Of a stretch of DNA of 64,000 nucleotides, positions 40,101 through 48,700 are shown piece after piece. A model generated the notes under the pieces. The model had not been told where the DNA came from, made no database searches, and saw only the letters and a list, made by a program, of their open reading frames with translations. Position numbers and translations under genes: made by a program. Numbering within the stretch: the stretch's first letter is position 1; every line of letters begins with the position of its first letter. The stretch comes from Antedon mediterranea (lineage: Eukaryota > Echinodermata > Crinoidea > Comatulida > Antedonidae): the NCBI RefSeq assembly GCF_964355755.1, contig NC_092674.1, positions 18,672,501 to 18,736,500 on the forward strand, written 5' to 3'.

Positions 40101-43100
40101 AGTTAATACGGTTGTAATAGTTAATACGGTTGTAATAGTTAATACTGTTGTAATAGTTAATACTGTTGTAATAGTTAATACTGTTGTAATAGTTAATACT
40201 GTTGTAATAGTTAATACGGTTGTAATAGTTAATACTGTTGTAATAGTTAATACGGTTGTAATAGTTAATACTGTTGTAATAGTTAATACTGTTGTAATAG
40301 TTAATACGGTTGTAATAGTTAATACGGTTGTAATAGTTAATACTGTTGTAATAGTTAATACTGTTGTAATAGTTAATACGGTTGTAATAGTTAATACTGT
40401 TGTAATAGTTAATACTGTTGTAATAGTTAATACTGTTGTAATAGTTAATACGGTTGTAATAGTTAATACGGTTGTAATAGTTAATACTGTTGTAATAGTT
40501 AATACTGTTGTAATAGTTAATACGGTTGTAATAGTTAATACGGTTGTAATAGTTAATACTGTTGTAATAGTTAATACGGTTGTAATAGTTAATACTGTTG
40601 TAATAGTTAATACTGTTGTAATAGTTAATACGGTTGTAATAGTTAATACGGTTGTAATAGTTAATACGGTTGTAATAGTTAATACGGTTGTAATAGTTAA
40701 TACTGTTGTAATAGTTAATACGGTTGTAATAGTTAATACGGTTGTAATAGTTAATACTGTTGTAATAGTTAATACGGTTGTAATAGTTAATACTGTTGTA
40801 ATAGTTAATACTGTTGTAATAGTTAATACTGTTGTAATAGTTAATACGGTTGTAATAGTTAATACGGTTGTAATAGTTAATACGGTTGTAATAGTTAATA
40901 CGGTTGTAATAGTTAATACGGTTGTAATAGTTAATACTGTTGTAATAGTTAATACTGTTGTAATAGTTAATACTGTTGTAATAGTTAATACGGTTGTAAT
41001 AGTTAATACTGTTGTAATAGTTAATACGGTTGTAATAGTTAATACGGTTGTAATAGTTAATACGGTTGTAATAGTTAATACGGTTGTAATAGTTAATACG
41101 GTTGTAATAGTTAATACTGTTGTAATAGTTAATACGGTTGTAATAGTTAATACTGTTGTAATAGTTAATACTGTTGTAATAGTTAATACTGTTGTAATAG
41201 TTAATACGGTTGTAATAGTTAATACGGTTGTAATAGTTAATACGGTTGTAATAGTTAATACTGTTGTAATAGTTAATACGGTTGTAATAGTTAATACTGT
41301 TGTAATAGTTAATACTGTTGTAATAGTTAATACTGTTGTAATAGTTAATACGGTTGTAATAGTTAATACTGTTGTAATAGTTAATACTGTTGTAATAGTT
41401 AATACTGTTGTAATAGTTAATACGGTTGTAATAGTTAATACGGTTGTAATAGTTAATACGGTTGTAATAGTTAATACTGTTGTAATAGTTAATACTGTTG
41501 TAATAGTTAATACGGTTGTAATAGTTAATACTGTTGTAATAGTTAATACGGTTGTAATAGTTAATACTGTTGTAATAGTTAATACTGTTGTAATAGTTAA
41601 TACTGTTGTAATAGTTAATACGGTTGTAATAGTTAATACGGTTGTAATAGTTAATACGGTTGTAATAGTTAATACGGTTGTAATAGTTAATACTGTTGTA
41701 ATAGTTAATACGGTTGTAATAGTTAATACGGTTGTAATAGTTAATACTGTTGTAATAGTTAATACGGTTGTAATAGTTAATACTGTTGTAATAGTTAATA
41801 CTGTTGTAATAGTTAATACTGTTGTAATAGTTAATACGGTTGTAATAGTTAATACGGTTGTAATAGTTAATACGGTTGTAATAGTTAATACTGTTGTAAT
41901 AGTTAATACGGTTGTAATAGTTAATACTGTTGTAATAGTTAATACTGTTGTAATAGTTAATACTGTTGTAATAGTTAATACGGTTGTAATAGTTAATACT
42001 GTTGTAATAGTTAATACGGTTGTAATAGTTAATACGGTTGTAATAGTTAATACGGTTGTAATAGTTAATACGGTTGTAATAGTTAATACTGTTGTTTCAG
42101 ATATTGTTGTTGTTATTAATGTTGTTAGTTATTACAGTTCCTACAGTTATCACTGTTGTCTAGTACGGTTGTTACAGTTACTACTGTTATTTCAGTTATT
42201 ACTGTTGTTACAGTTATATATGGCCTACATGAAAAAAGCATTCCCAATAACTAATAAATATACTGTACAGTATAATCTAGAATAAAATTCAATACAATCC
42301 CAAATCCAGTTGTGCCATTATGTATATAAAGAATTGAAACATGATTTAATACCTGATGTATATTTGCATTGAAAGGCAGCGATTTCAGCATGTATGCTTT
42401 AGGAAATTGAGGAAGCAAGGCTAGACCTAAGGCAGTGACTGGTGACAGACCACGATCAACTGCTGCCAAATCCTATTAATAAAAAATATTGTAACTGCAT
42501 GAAATACTGTACATTGTAAAAAAAGGAATCAGATTTTCACTATGACATGGTGCATTGCTTGAAAATAAGATTTGTTAACCTACAAAAAAATGCTAAATAA
42601 ATACTGACGATACTAACTAAAGGTGAGCTTATTGTGGCAGCATGTATTGCCTCAGACTGGTTTGGATTTTCTAACTGAACTTTAGGCTTAATGATTACTT
42701 CCACTTTGCTTGGTACAGTCCAACGTTTTGACATTTTTGGTTCAGGTGTAAAATGCTCTTTGCTGTGGCTAAGGCTTGAAGTTGGCTTCACTCGGATGCC
42801 ATAATAGTGGTACTTTGATTGGCCTCGAATACCTAAACGTCGTGTTTTAAGGTTGATAAAAATTTGCCGGATGAGCTGTTAAAAAAAAAAAAAGGTTTAC
42901 ATTCTGTAACAAAGCATTCCTTATAATTCCACTGTTAGTCTAGGCACAAAAATCTGAAAAAATGAGTTAGGGGGAGTGGAATGTTAGAGGCTGTCAACAT
43001 GGCCAGATATCCTAATTAATCACTGATCACTCTAAGCCCTGTTGACACTTAATTATTTGCCTTGTTTAGAAATTGTGGCCATTAAAATGGCCACCAATTT

Positions 43101-45271
43101 TATATAAAATGTGTAAAAAATGAGAATCTAAATTAGGTATACTAGATGGTACGCTTGCTTACCATCTAGGTCGTGTCCACAGATGGTTCTCGAATACTCA
43201 GCGTGAAAAAACTGGTGATTTTAACTCATTTAGACAAACCCAATTTGTGTTTTGTTTGTAATATTAGGGTTGAGGGATGGGGAAGAGGATGGGTACAAAG
43301 ATAAACAATTTTTTAATATATTCTTTATCCACTCAGTAACAAAATATTTGTTTCATGTTTTATAGGCCTATAAATAATACAGTATACCACCAAATACAGT
43401 AAAACATTTGCGATTTAATTCTTTCTTAAAACTGTCACTTTGATGGTCGATTGAAATAGTAAAGTACATGTAAACTACTTAAAAAATTGTAAAACATTCA
43501 GCGTATTTCCAAAATGTAGCCTATAATAAAGTTTCAATATTTAATTAATTTTAGGATATCTGGCTATGTTGGCAGCCTCTAACATTCCACTCCCACTACC
43601 TTGATTTCTAAGCATCTTTTCAGATTTTTGTCCTAGTCTATAGCACATTCTATTGCAGATTTGTAATTTTATTATAGTCAGACAAAATTATCTTTTTTTT
43701 GCAAAGAATGTGTTTTACCTTTCCAAATGTTGCAGGATTAATAGGTTCAAAATTATTAGAAGAACAGAACTCTGTGTACTGGTCATAAACAACACACCTA
43801 GGAACACTGTATCCTTCACATGTCTCATAGTTTTCAATTAACCTGGTAAAAATGTCATTTTATTGTATCTTTTAATAGTGAACAAAATGTGAATGTTTGT
43901 TAAACATAATACTATCCCCGGTCAGCTGTATGTTGTTGGTGACAATCAGTGGAAGATCCAATCTTAAAATTAACCTAATGTTCTATCTTTTGCATTTTAT
44001 TTGTAAATTGAATGTGACCATGCTGTTCTGTTGAATTGAAATACAGGTATCAATCCATATAATTTCTACTTCAAAAAATATCTACTATTAACCAAGAATG
44101 TATTTACATTAAGACTCTCTACACAGCAAGACTTGCAGATGCTAAAAATAGTGCTGTTCTAGTGAGAGTTAGGTATGGGCCTACACTAATACTGCTACTT
44201 AATAATTTAAACCTAACATTATATTAATTATGATGATACTATACTCACATCACACTGGTATATTATAAGTACTAACCATTGTAGTGTTAAAACTGTTTGG
44301 AATTTAGTTGATTTAGAAGATGAAATTGAATTCAGGGAAGATGATGGTATATCACCCATTGCACCGGTGGTGGCCTCGAATCCTGTGGTAGTAGTATTCC
44401 ACATTGCAGTAGACGTATTCCACATCTCAGTGTTTCCCATTCTAGTAGTTGTATCTCCCATTCCAGCTGAGTCCAACATGCCAATCATACCTGTTCCCAT
44501 TCCAAATGCAGAATTCCACATTCCAGTAGTACAATTCCAAGAATCTGCCTTAGTGGTTTTCATTCCACTACCAGTTTCCCACATTTCAACGGCAGTGTTC
44601 TCAGGTTCTGGTGTAAATTCTCCAATTGTAAAGGGCTCTCCTTTTCCAGCTGTTGCGGCTCTTGTATCATTGTCTGTGGTTCTCATTGTACTTGGAGATA
44701 TGACTTCTTTTATTACATTTCTTTCTTCTTTCATTTTAGTGGAAGTCTTCATTGTAGCTGAATTATTAGCATTTTCAGCAACAGGATGACAAATTTGAGA
44801 AACAGTTGTTCCTACATCTGTGGAGAAAGACATGATACATGTACTGTACTGTATGTGCATGTCCATTAAAAACATTAACCCAGTAAAGTAGTTTTATCCA
44901 TTGAGATTATATTATTATACTGTGGTGTACTTCTGAGTCAAACTGAAAAGGTTTAACACATTATATAGTAGTTTCAGATGTTGGTCATTCCACATCCAAA
45001 AAAGGAAAACTGTTTATTACATTCTGCCCATATTCACACAATATGTTGCGCATGGCCCAACTTACCTACCTGTGTGCATTTGTACTTGTGGTATGCCAAC
45101 ATAAGGATAATGTTGTGAAACAGCAATAGGCTTGCCTAGAAAAATATCACTATCTTTCATCTGTGGTACAATTTGTTGAATATGGCCTTGTTGTGACTGA
45201 TTCTGAGAAGGGAAAACAGGATACATTTGGGGTTGTTGTCCATATCCATAATTGACTTGATTTGGCCACAT
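16019..45271 (-). CDS. RFX: RFX-family transcription factor (RFX4/6/8-like)
   Basis: Exons in order: 45271-45070, 44817-44277, 43842-43719, 42875-42618, 42472-42353, 37191-37114, 34897-34734, 34590-34490, 32200-32142, 28645-28495, 19818-19724, 19616-19511, 18062-17940, 17811-17231, 17041-16925, 16701-16585, 16117-16019. Phases agree at every joint; 3,036 nt including stop, 1,011 aa. RFX proteins are nuclear factors that bind X-box DNA through a winged helix and dimerise through a C-terminal domain. The DNA-binding domain is at about 246-316 ([14 protein letters not shown] ... SKYHYYGI). Extended-domain motifs follow: [64 protein letters not shown]. The words TLQWL, CEG and PRC before the third exon end resemble RFX4/6/8 more than RFX1-3. 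Exon 1 follows a likely acceptor at about 45294, so a 5' exon probably lies further upstream; the ATG used is the first in frame after an upstream TAG. The last exon is the least certain. Confidence 0.9.
16427..17102 (-). repeat. Exact tandem duplication of a coding exon
   Basis: Positions 16427-16762 and 16767-17102 (336 bp each, 4-bp spacer) look identical by eye. Each contains a complete 117-bp exon (17041-16925 and 16701-16585) with acceptor TTTAG and donor GTATAC. The exon starts and ends in phase 0 and encodes 39 residues ([20 protein letters not shown] and on). Both copies could be spliced in, one could be skipped, or the pair could be mutually exclusive; all keep the frame. Confidence 0.85.
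18355..18700 (+). mobile_element. tRNA-derived SINE
   Basis: The head carries an A-box-like GTGGCCGAGCGGTTAAGA (18363-18380) and a B-box-like GGGTTCAAGGCTC (18418-18430), spaced and worded like a Ser or Leu tRNA. About 230 bp of unrelated body and an AAAAAAGAAGAAGAAGAG tail follow. The element sits in intron 12 of the RFX gene, antisense to it. RNA polymerase III would transcribe such elements from the internal boxes. Confidence 0.75.
19010..19445 (+). repeat. TAA microsatellite and dispersed repeat fragment
   Basis: A TAATAATAA run (19015-19075) leads into GATTTATATAG and then a stretch with the AGACGCAGCTTGAAAAGG and GGAAGATTGTTCCA words. I have met such wording in dispersed repeats of marine invertebrates. 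A relative with GATTTATATAGCGCC lies near 51880. There is no coding function. Confidence 0.4.
19718..19724 (-). other. GC-AG splice donor of RFX exon 11
   Basis: On the - strand exon 11 ends GACAAG and the intron starts GCAAGT. The next exon (19616-19511) joins only in phase 0. The nearest GT alternative, three bases further, would run into a stop within five codons of the next exon. GC donors with a strong AAG|GCAAGT context are a known minor class spliced by the major spliceosome. Confidence 0.75.
20195..20600 (+). mobile_element. LINE 3'-end fragment
   Basis: The + strand reads pieces typical of the C-terminal end of LINE reverse transcriptases ([13 protein letters not shown], then [10 protein letters not shown], then [16 protein letters not shown]), with a stop near 20430. 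An AT-rich 3' tail ends AAATAAATGCTGTGAGAGC. No catalytic domain remains. The fragment lies antisense in intron 10 of the RFX gene. Confidence 0.5.
22437..22552 (+). mobile_element. Short insertion inside the LINE
   Basis: The endonuclease frame stops near 22436 and resumes at 22553. The material between is AT-rich, has no frame, and ends in TCTGTA repeats after GGACAATAAATG. The tail resembles that at 465-490, so it looks like a truncated retroposon. Confidence 0.45.
23599..23860 (+). mobile_element. Second short insertion inside the LINE
   Basis: The RT frame breaks after FNLVL (about 23590) and continues with SLEKGIVP at about 23865. The 260 bases between are T-rich, have a non-coding body and end AATAAAACAAACAAACAAAC, the tail form of a LINE 3' end or SINE. 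No clear target duplication was seen. Confidence 0.5.
23946..25720. other. RFX intron 10 filler, no gene seen
   Basis: A stretch at 23946-24275 with a short frame ([14 protein letters not shown]) ends in TATAATTATTATTGTTG and may be a 3' end of another retroelement; I cannot assign it. The rest to 25720 is AT-rich with no supported exon. Confidence 0.35.
25725..26140 (+). repeat. Dispersed repeat, copy 1
   Basis: Words such as TACTTTACTATTTCAATCGA, ACTGAGTGGATAGAGAATAT and GAGAACCATCTGTGGACACG recur as reverse complements, in matching order, at about 43160-43475. That second copy is the inside of an element with long inverted ends (42928-43642). This copy lacks those ends. Confidence 0.6.
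26383..26822. repeat. 33-bp palindromic minisatellite, about 13 copies
   Basis: The unit holds GTAGCATTCACCCAC plus TAGCATTCGAATGCTA, the latter a perfect 16-bp palindrome. Units vary by single bases (CATTCG/CATCCG/CTTTCG) and a few carry a CCCTAC insertion. Because 33 is a multiple of three the array stays open in one frame, but it lies in RFX intron 10 and is not coding. Degenerate copies continue to about 26930. Confidence 0.9.
27000..27485 (+). mobile_element. CR1/Jockey-type LINE 3' fragment
   Basis: Frames spell [16 protein letters not shown], then after shifts [14 protein letters not shown] and [15 protein letters not shown], corresponding to the last part of LINE reverse transcriptases. 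The non-coding end reads AAGGCGCTATACAAATTATA, a wording usual for CR1-like 3' tails. It is truncated at the 5' side and broken. Confidence 0.65.
29640..29977 (+). other. Unrecognised 103-codon open frame in RFX intron 9
   Basis: An ATG-started frame runs 29666-29977 ([20 protein letters not shown] and on). The stretch is more GC-rich than its surroundings, which hints at a mobile-element relic. I see no domain, no repeat and no splice context, and do not claim it is a gene. Confidence 0.2.
30931..31436. mobile_element. TA-flanked foldback MITE, 506 bp
   Basis: Left arm (30931-31045) begins GACCGGCAGCCCAGAGACA; right arm (about 31320-31436) is its reverse complement, ending GGGCTGCCTGTC. TA dinucleotides flank both ends (30929-30930, 31437-31438). 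The middle has no frame. A Tc1/mariner-type non-autonomous element is the simplest reading. It lies in RFX intron 9. Confidence 0.75.
35376..35735 (+). mobile_element. tRNA-headed SINE with CAAA tail
   Basis: The A-box-like TTGGTGTAATGGTTATATA (35383-35401) and B-box-like CTGGTTCAATTCC (35427-35439) make a tRNA-like head. A T-rich body follows with CGCCGGCTTTTGAAACTGTC and a tail CTAACAAACAAACAGACAAA (35706-35725). A second body and tail without the head lies at 36415-36610. Confidence 0.6.
35930..36012 (-). mobile_element. tRNA-like SINE head fragment
   Basis: On the - strand ACTGGCCGAGCGGTTAAGC matches the A-box region of a Ser or Leu tRNA, like the SINE at 18355. The B-box region (AGCTTCAAGCTATCC) is degenerate. 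No cloverleaf closes, so it is not a tRNA gene. Confidence 0.4.
36415..36610 (+). mobile_element. Headless SINE relative
   Basis: CGCCGGCTTTTTAAATTTGT, TTATCTTTTAACACTAG and GTCTGAAAATAATAA repeat the body of the SINE at 35376. The tail GCTAACAAACATACAAACAA matches too. It is a 5'-truncated copy. Confidence 0.5.
36749..37034. mobile_element. Small palindromic element, Penelope-like ends
   Basis: Arms at 36783-36845 and 36968-37033 are near-perfect reverse complements of about 65 bp. The 12-bp word AGAATGAGGTTA flanks it (36737-36748 and 37035-37046). TTCATCTGG begins 9 bases inside the left edge, exactly as in the Penelope-like element at 49843, and GAATAAAATT lies within both arms. It has no coding capacity and sits 80 bases upstream (on the coding strand: downstream) of RFX exon 6. 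Confidence 0.55.
37339..42090. repeat. 18-bp minisatellite, 264 copies, 4.75 kb
   Basis: The unit is GTTGTAATAGTTAATAC plus T or G. The array length is exactly 264 units. Apart from the T/G position the only variant I saw is GGCTG in two neighbouring units near 39160. Since 18 is a multiple of three and the unit has no stop in one frame, a 1,658-codon open frame results (VVIVNT repeated); it is an artefact of the repeat. Degenerate GTTACAGTTATTACT-type units continue to about 42215. The array fills most of RFX intron 5, ending 147 bases before the exon 6 acceptor. Confidence 0.97.
42618..42875 (-). CDS. RFX: RFX exon 4: recognition half of the DNA-binding domain
   Basis: Encodes [30 protein letters not shown], the part of the RFX winged helix with the DNA-contacting helix and wing (residues 290-319), then a linker. 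Residue 305 is Ile where the RFX members I know have Thr (LGTRG). The exon is 86 codons, phase 0 at both ends. Confidence 0.9.
42928..43642. mobile_element. Long-TIR element, about 715 bp
   Basis: Left end (42928-43015) and right end (about 43545-43642) are inverted copies of about 80 bp, sharing GGAGTGGAATGTTAGAGGCT and CCAGATATCCTAA. The core (43160-43475) is the inverted mate of the repeat at 25725-26140. There is no transposase frame. It lies in RFX intron 3, between the two DNA-binding-domain exons. Confidence 0.65.
43719..43842 (-). CDS. RFX: RFX exon 3: first half of the DNA-binding domain
   Basis: Encodes residues 249-289: [20 protein letters not shown] followed by [21 protein letters not shown]. 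It completes Trp248 across the intron. The ENYETCEG and PATFGK words are diagnostic of the RFX fold. Confidence 0.9.
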
Positions 45272-45557
45272 TGTATCCTCCAATGCAAAATTACACTATT
45301 GAAAGAAAATAGAAAAATGTTTATAAATACAAGAAACTAATACAAAATTTTAGCAACCATGTAGAGAATTTTTGGTTTGGGTTTTCTCTGCTAGGCCTAC
45401 GGGGGCCTAGGGTGTAAATTATGACAGTTGGTGGCTTCAGGTTTGCTTCAATAGAGTCTAAATTTGCAATATTTCACTTGGCTCTGCCGTATTGAATAGA
45501 ACAGAACTATCTTTATTAAATTTATTTCCTAGTGACTAGGATTGGACAAATGTTTTT

Positions 45558-46313
45558 AGTCGCGTGGAAGCGACTCTATAGTTCACTAAGTCGGTCAGTC
45601 GGTCTGTCTGTCTGTCTGTCGGTCTGTCTGTCTGTCTGTCGGTCCGGTATCACTATGCGTTTTATCGCTTTATGACCTTATCTTGATATCAGTTTAATCT
45701 AGCTAAGTAAATTTTTCACAGAATATTCCTTATGGCCAGGAATCGATGTGGTTATGTTTTCACGGTGCGCAATAAAAAATTACGCGGTCTACGCACGATT
45801 TAACGAAATCACGTTTGTAATCATATCTTAACAACCATGAATCACAATTAAATAAAATTTGGTACTCATAAATTTCAGGGCATAAATCATCATATGGCAA
45901 TACAATTACGTGCGTAGCGCATGTAACGCATGCGTACGCGCGCTTAAAATTTTCAAAATTTATTTTCGATGAAATAAGAGTACGTTTCAGGCAATTTTAA
46001 GCGTTTACAAAATTGCCATGAGTGCGCAGATTTTTGCGCGCGCACTGCGCGTTAAATGTTATTGCGCACACTTTTTGCCCGATTTCTGTTTTCTTGAATT
46101 ACTTTTCAACTCGAAATTACGTTATACGAGCATGTCAAATGTGACAGGCTACGCACGTGTAAATTAAAAAAATATAAATGTTTTTAAACATTTCAACATT
46201 TTTAAACATGTTCAGTAATTTCGGTCAGTATAGTTCACTATGTCGGTCGGTCCGTCTGTCTGTCGGTCTGTTTGTCTGTCGGTCCGGTATCACTATGCAT
46301 TGTAGCACGCGAC
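45558..46313. mobile_element. MITE with GTCT/GGTC repeats at both ends
   Basis: Termini AGTCGCGTG and CACGCGACT are inverted copies. Just inside, each side has a CGGTCTGTCTGTC-type microsatellite followed by GGTCCGGTATCACTATGC, in the same orientation at 45640-45658 and 46280-46298. The core is rich in GCGC words (GCGCGCGCACTGCGCG). There is no frame. It lies upstream of RFX exon 1, possibly in its 5' intron. Confidence 0.6.
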
Positions 46314-46474
46314 TTAATGGCTGTTGGCCTTGTTTTTTATAAAATAAATATTGTTATTATTATTTAGGCCTGTGTTGAAAATTGAATGTTCTTTATGGAA
46401 AACCTGAAGCGCTGTGCCATATATTTAATATTTTTTTTTAATTATTTAAATGGCAGCCAACAAAAAGTTACTAT

Positions 46475-47945
46475 TGAGGGTTGCTGAATGTCTGGTTGCT
46501 GAATGTCTTGATGTGTTGTCTGGAGACCCTCAGGGTTCTATTTCTGGTCTACTAATCTATTGAGGGTTGTTCATCTGAATGGCTTGATGTATAGTCTGAA
46601 GACCCTTAGGGTTCTATTTCTGGTCTACTAATCTATTGAGGGTTGTTCATCTGAATGGCTTGATGTATAGTCTGGAGACCCTTAGGGTTCTATTTCTGGT
46701 CTACTATTGAGGGTTGTTCATCTGAATGGCTTGATGTATAGTCTGGAGACCCTTAGGGTTCTATTTCTGGTCTACTATTGAGGGTTGTTCATCTGAATGT
46801 CTTGATGTATAGTCTGGAGACCCTTAGGGTTCTATTTCTGGTCTACTATTGAGGGTTGTTCATCTGAATGTCTTGATGTATTGTCTGAAGACCCTTAGGG
46901 TTCTATTTCTGGTCTACTACTATTGAGGGTTGTTCATCTGAATGGCTTGATGTATAGTCTGGAGACCCTTAGGGTTCTATTTCTGGTCTACTATTGAGGG
47001 TTGTTCATCTGAATGGCTTGATGTATAGTCTGGAGACCCTTAGGGTTCTATTTCTGGTCTACTACTATTGAGGGTTGTTCATCTGAATGGCTTGATGTGT
47101 TGTCTGGAGACCCTCAGGGTTCTATTTCTGGTCTACTAATCTATTGAGGGTTGTTCATCTGAATGGCTTGATGTATAGTCTGCAGAGACCCTTAGGGTTC
47201 TATTTCTGGTCTACTACTATTGAGGGTTGTTCATCTGAATGGCTTGATGTATTGTCTGGAGACCCTCAGGGTTCTATTTCTGGTCTACTATTGAGGGTTG
47301 CTGAATGTCTTGATGTGTTGTCTGGAGACCCTCAGGGTTCTATTTCTGGTCTACTATTGAGGGTTGCTGAATGTCTTGATGTATTGTCTGGAGACCCTAG
47401 GGGTTCTATTTCTGGTCTACTACTATTGAGGGTTGTTCATCTGAATGGCTTGATGTATAGTCTGGAGACCCTTAGGGTTCTATTTCTGGTCTACTATTGA
47501 GGGTTGTTCATCTGAATGGCTTGATGTATAGTCTGGAGACCCTTAGGGTTCTATTTCTGGTCTACTACTATTGAGGGTTGTTCATCTGAATGGCTTGATG
47601 TATTGTCTGGAGACCCTCAGGGTTCTATTTCTGGTCTACTATTGAGGGTTGCTGAATGTCTTGATGTGTTGTCTGGAGACCCTCAGGGTTCTATTTCTGG
47701 TCTACTATTGAGGGTTGTTCATCTGAATGTCTTGATGTATAGTCTGGAGACCCTTAGGGTTCTATTTCTGGTCTACTATTGAGGGTTGTTCATCTGAATG
47801 TCTTGATGTATTGTCTGAAGACCCTTAGGGTTCTATTTCTGGTCTACTATTGAGGGTTGTTCATCTGAATGTCTTGATGTATTGTCTGGAGACTCTCAGG
47901 GTTCTATTTCTGGTCTAATATTGAGGGTTGTTCATCTGAATGGCT
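46475..47945. repeat. 71-bp minisatellite, about 20 copies
   Basis: Each unit reads ATTGAGGGTTGTTCATCTGA, ATGGCTTGATGTATAGTCTG, GAGACCCTTAGGGTTCTATT, TCTGGTCTACT. Variants drop TCATCTGAA, swap CTTAG for CTCAG, or add ACT or AATCT at the joint. 71 is not a multiple of three, so open frames through it are chance. Confidence 0.9.
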
Positions 47946-48074
47946 TTGGTCTCACAAGCAGTTTATATAATGGTAGAAACATATATAATATATAAAAGTT
48001 TCCTTAGTGCATTCAATCACCGAGGTAGCTTTTTCTGCAGCTTTATTAACATGGACTGTTGATTTCAGGTTTGT

Positions 48075-48420
48075 ATTTTTGTATTTTGTATTATTATTTG
48101 TCCTCAGTGAGGAAATTCGGATTAGGCCCTCCACGGACCCACGGCAGCCAGCAGTGCAGCGCCTACCAGATTAGGCAATGAGAGTAAAGCATCTTGCCTA
48201 AGGATGCAATTAGTATGGTACAGATAACCTCGAACCCATGCCTATCACATGCTAGTCCGATATTACCATTACACCATCACTCTCCAGTATATACAGCACC
48301 CGCCACGATTTCTAGACGGTCTCCCATCCAGAACGCAACCGGGCCCAACGTTGCTTAACTTCGGTGATCTGACGAGAACCGGTGTTTCAACGCAGTATGG
48401 CCGTAGGTTGCAGTCGGCCG
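48075..48420 (-). mobile_element. Composite SINE: 5S-like head plus tRNA-like unit
   Basis: On the - strand 48413-48294 follows metazoan 5S rRNA: ACCTACGGCCATACTG at the start, AAGTTAAGCAACGTTGGGCC (A-box and intermediate element), TGGATGGGAGACCG (C-box), GGGTGCTGTATAT at the end. It is too divergent to be a working 5S gene. Immediately downstream is a tRNA-like unit with TGGTGTAATGGTA (48277-48265) and GGGTTCGAGG (48237-48228), then a body and an AATAATAATACAAAATAC tail. CAAAATAC occurs just before the head and at the tail, a possible target duplication. It inserted into a MITE (48421-48700). Confidence 0.65.
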
Positions 48421-48700
48421 TATTTTGAAAATAAGGAGATAATGTATGTTGATCTCGGGAGTGGGGGAGGATGGACTGTTTTTGAGTTCAAACAAATTTG
48501 TTTATTCGTACTTTTCTATTATTTTGCTATGAGGTGCTGATCGGAAAAGTTGGGGGTGGGTTACTATTTTCAGGTGCCTAATTTAAGATTAGTAATAGTA
48601 ACCCACTACTCTAATAGTAACCCCCCTCCTAAATAGTAACCCACTCAAAAAAAACAATTAAAGAATAATAACCCAGGGTTTCAATTAGAAGATTTACGGT
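48421..48700 (-). mobile_element. MITE copy B, interrupted by the SINE
   Basis: Read on the - strand it starts CCGTAAATCTTCTAATTG and goes through GGGTTACTATT repeats to CTCCTTATTTTCAAAATACG, matching copy A (3878 to about 4188) in order. It ends where the composite SINE begins. The far end of the element is missing. Confidence 0.65.

Noticed and set aside
37309-42285. Open frame of 1,658 codons (VVIVNT repeated)
   Set aside because: It is the 18-bp minisatellite read in its stop-free frame; it lies in an RFX intron and has no other protein feature.
44367-44789. Valine-rich 140-codon frame on the + strand
   Set aside because: Antisense shadow of RFX exon 2, which is supported by phase-consistent splicing to the DNA-binding domain.
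48294-48413. Functional 5S rRNA gene
   Set aside because: Many substitutions relative to metazoan 5S, single copy, joined to a tRNA-like unit and tail: SINE.
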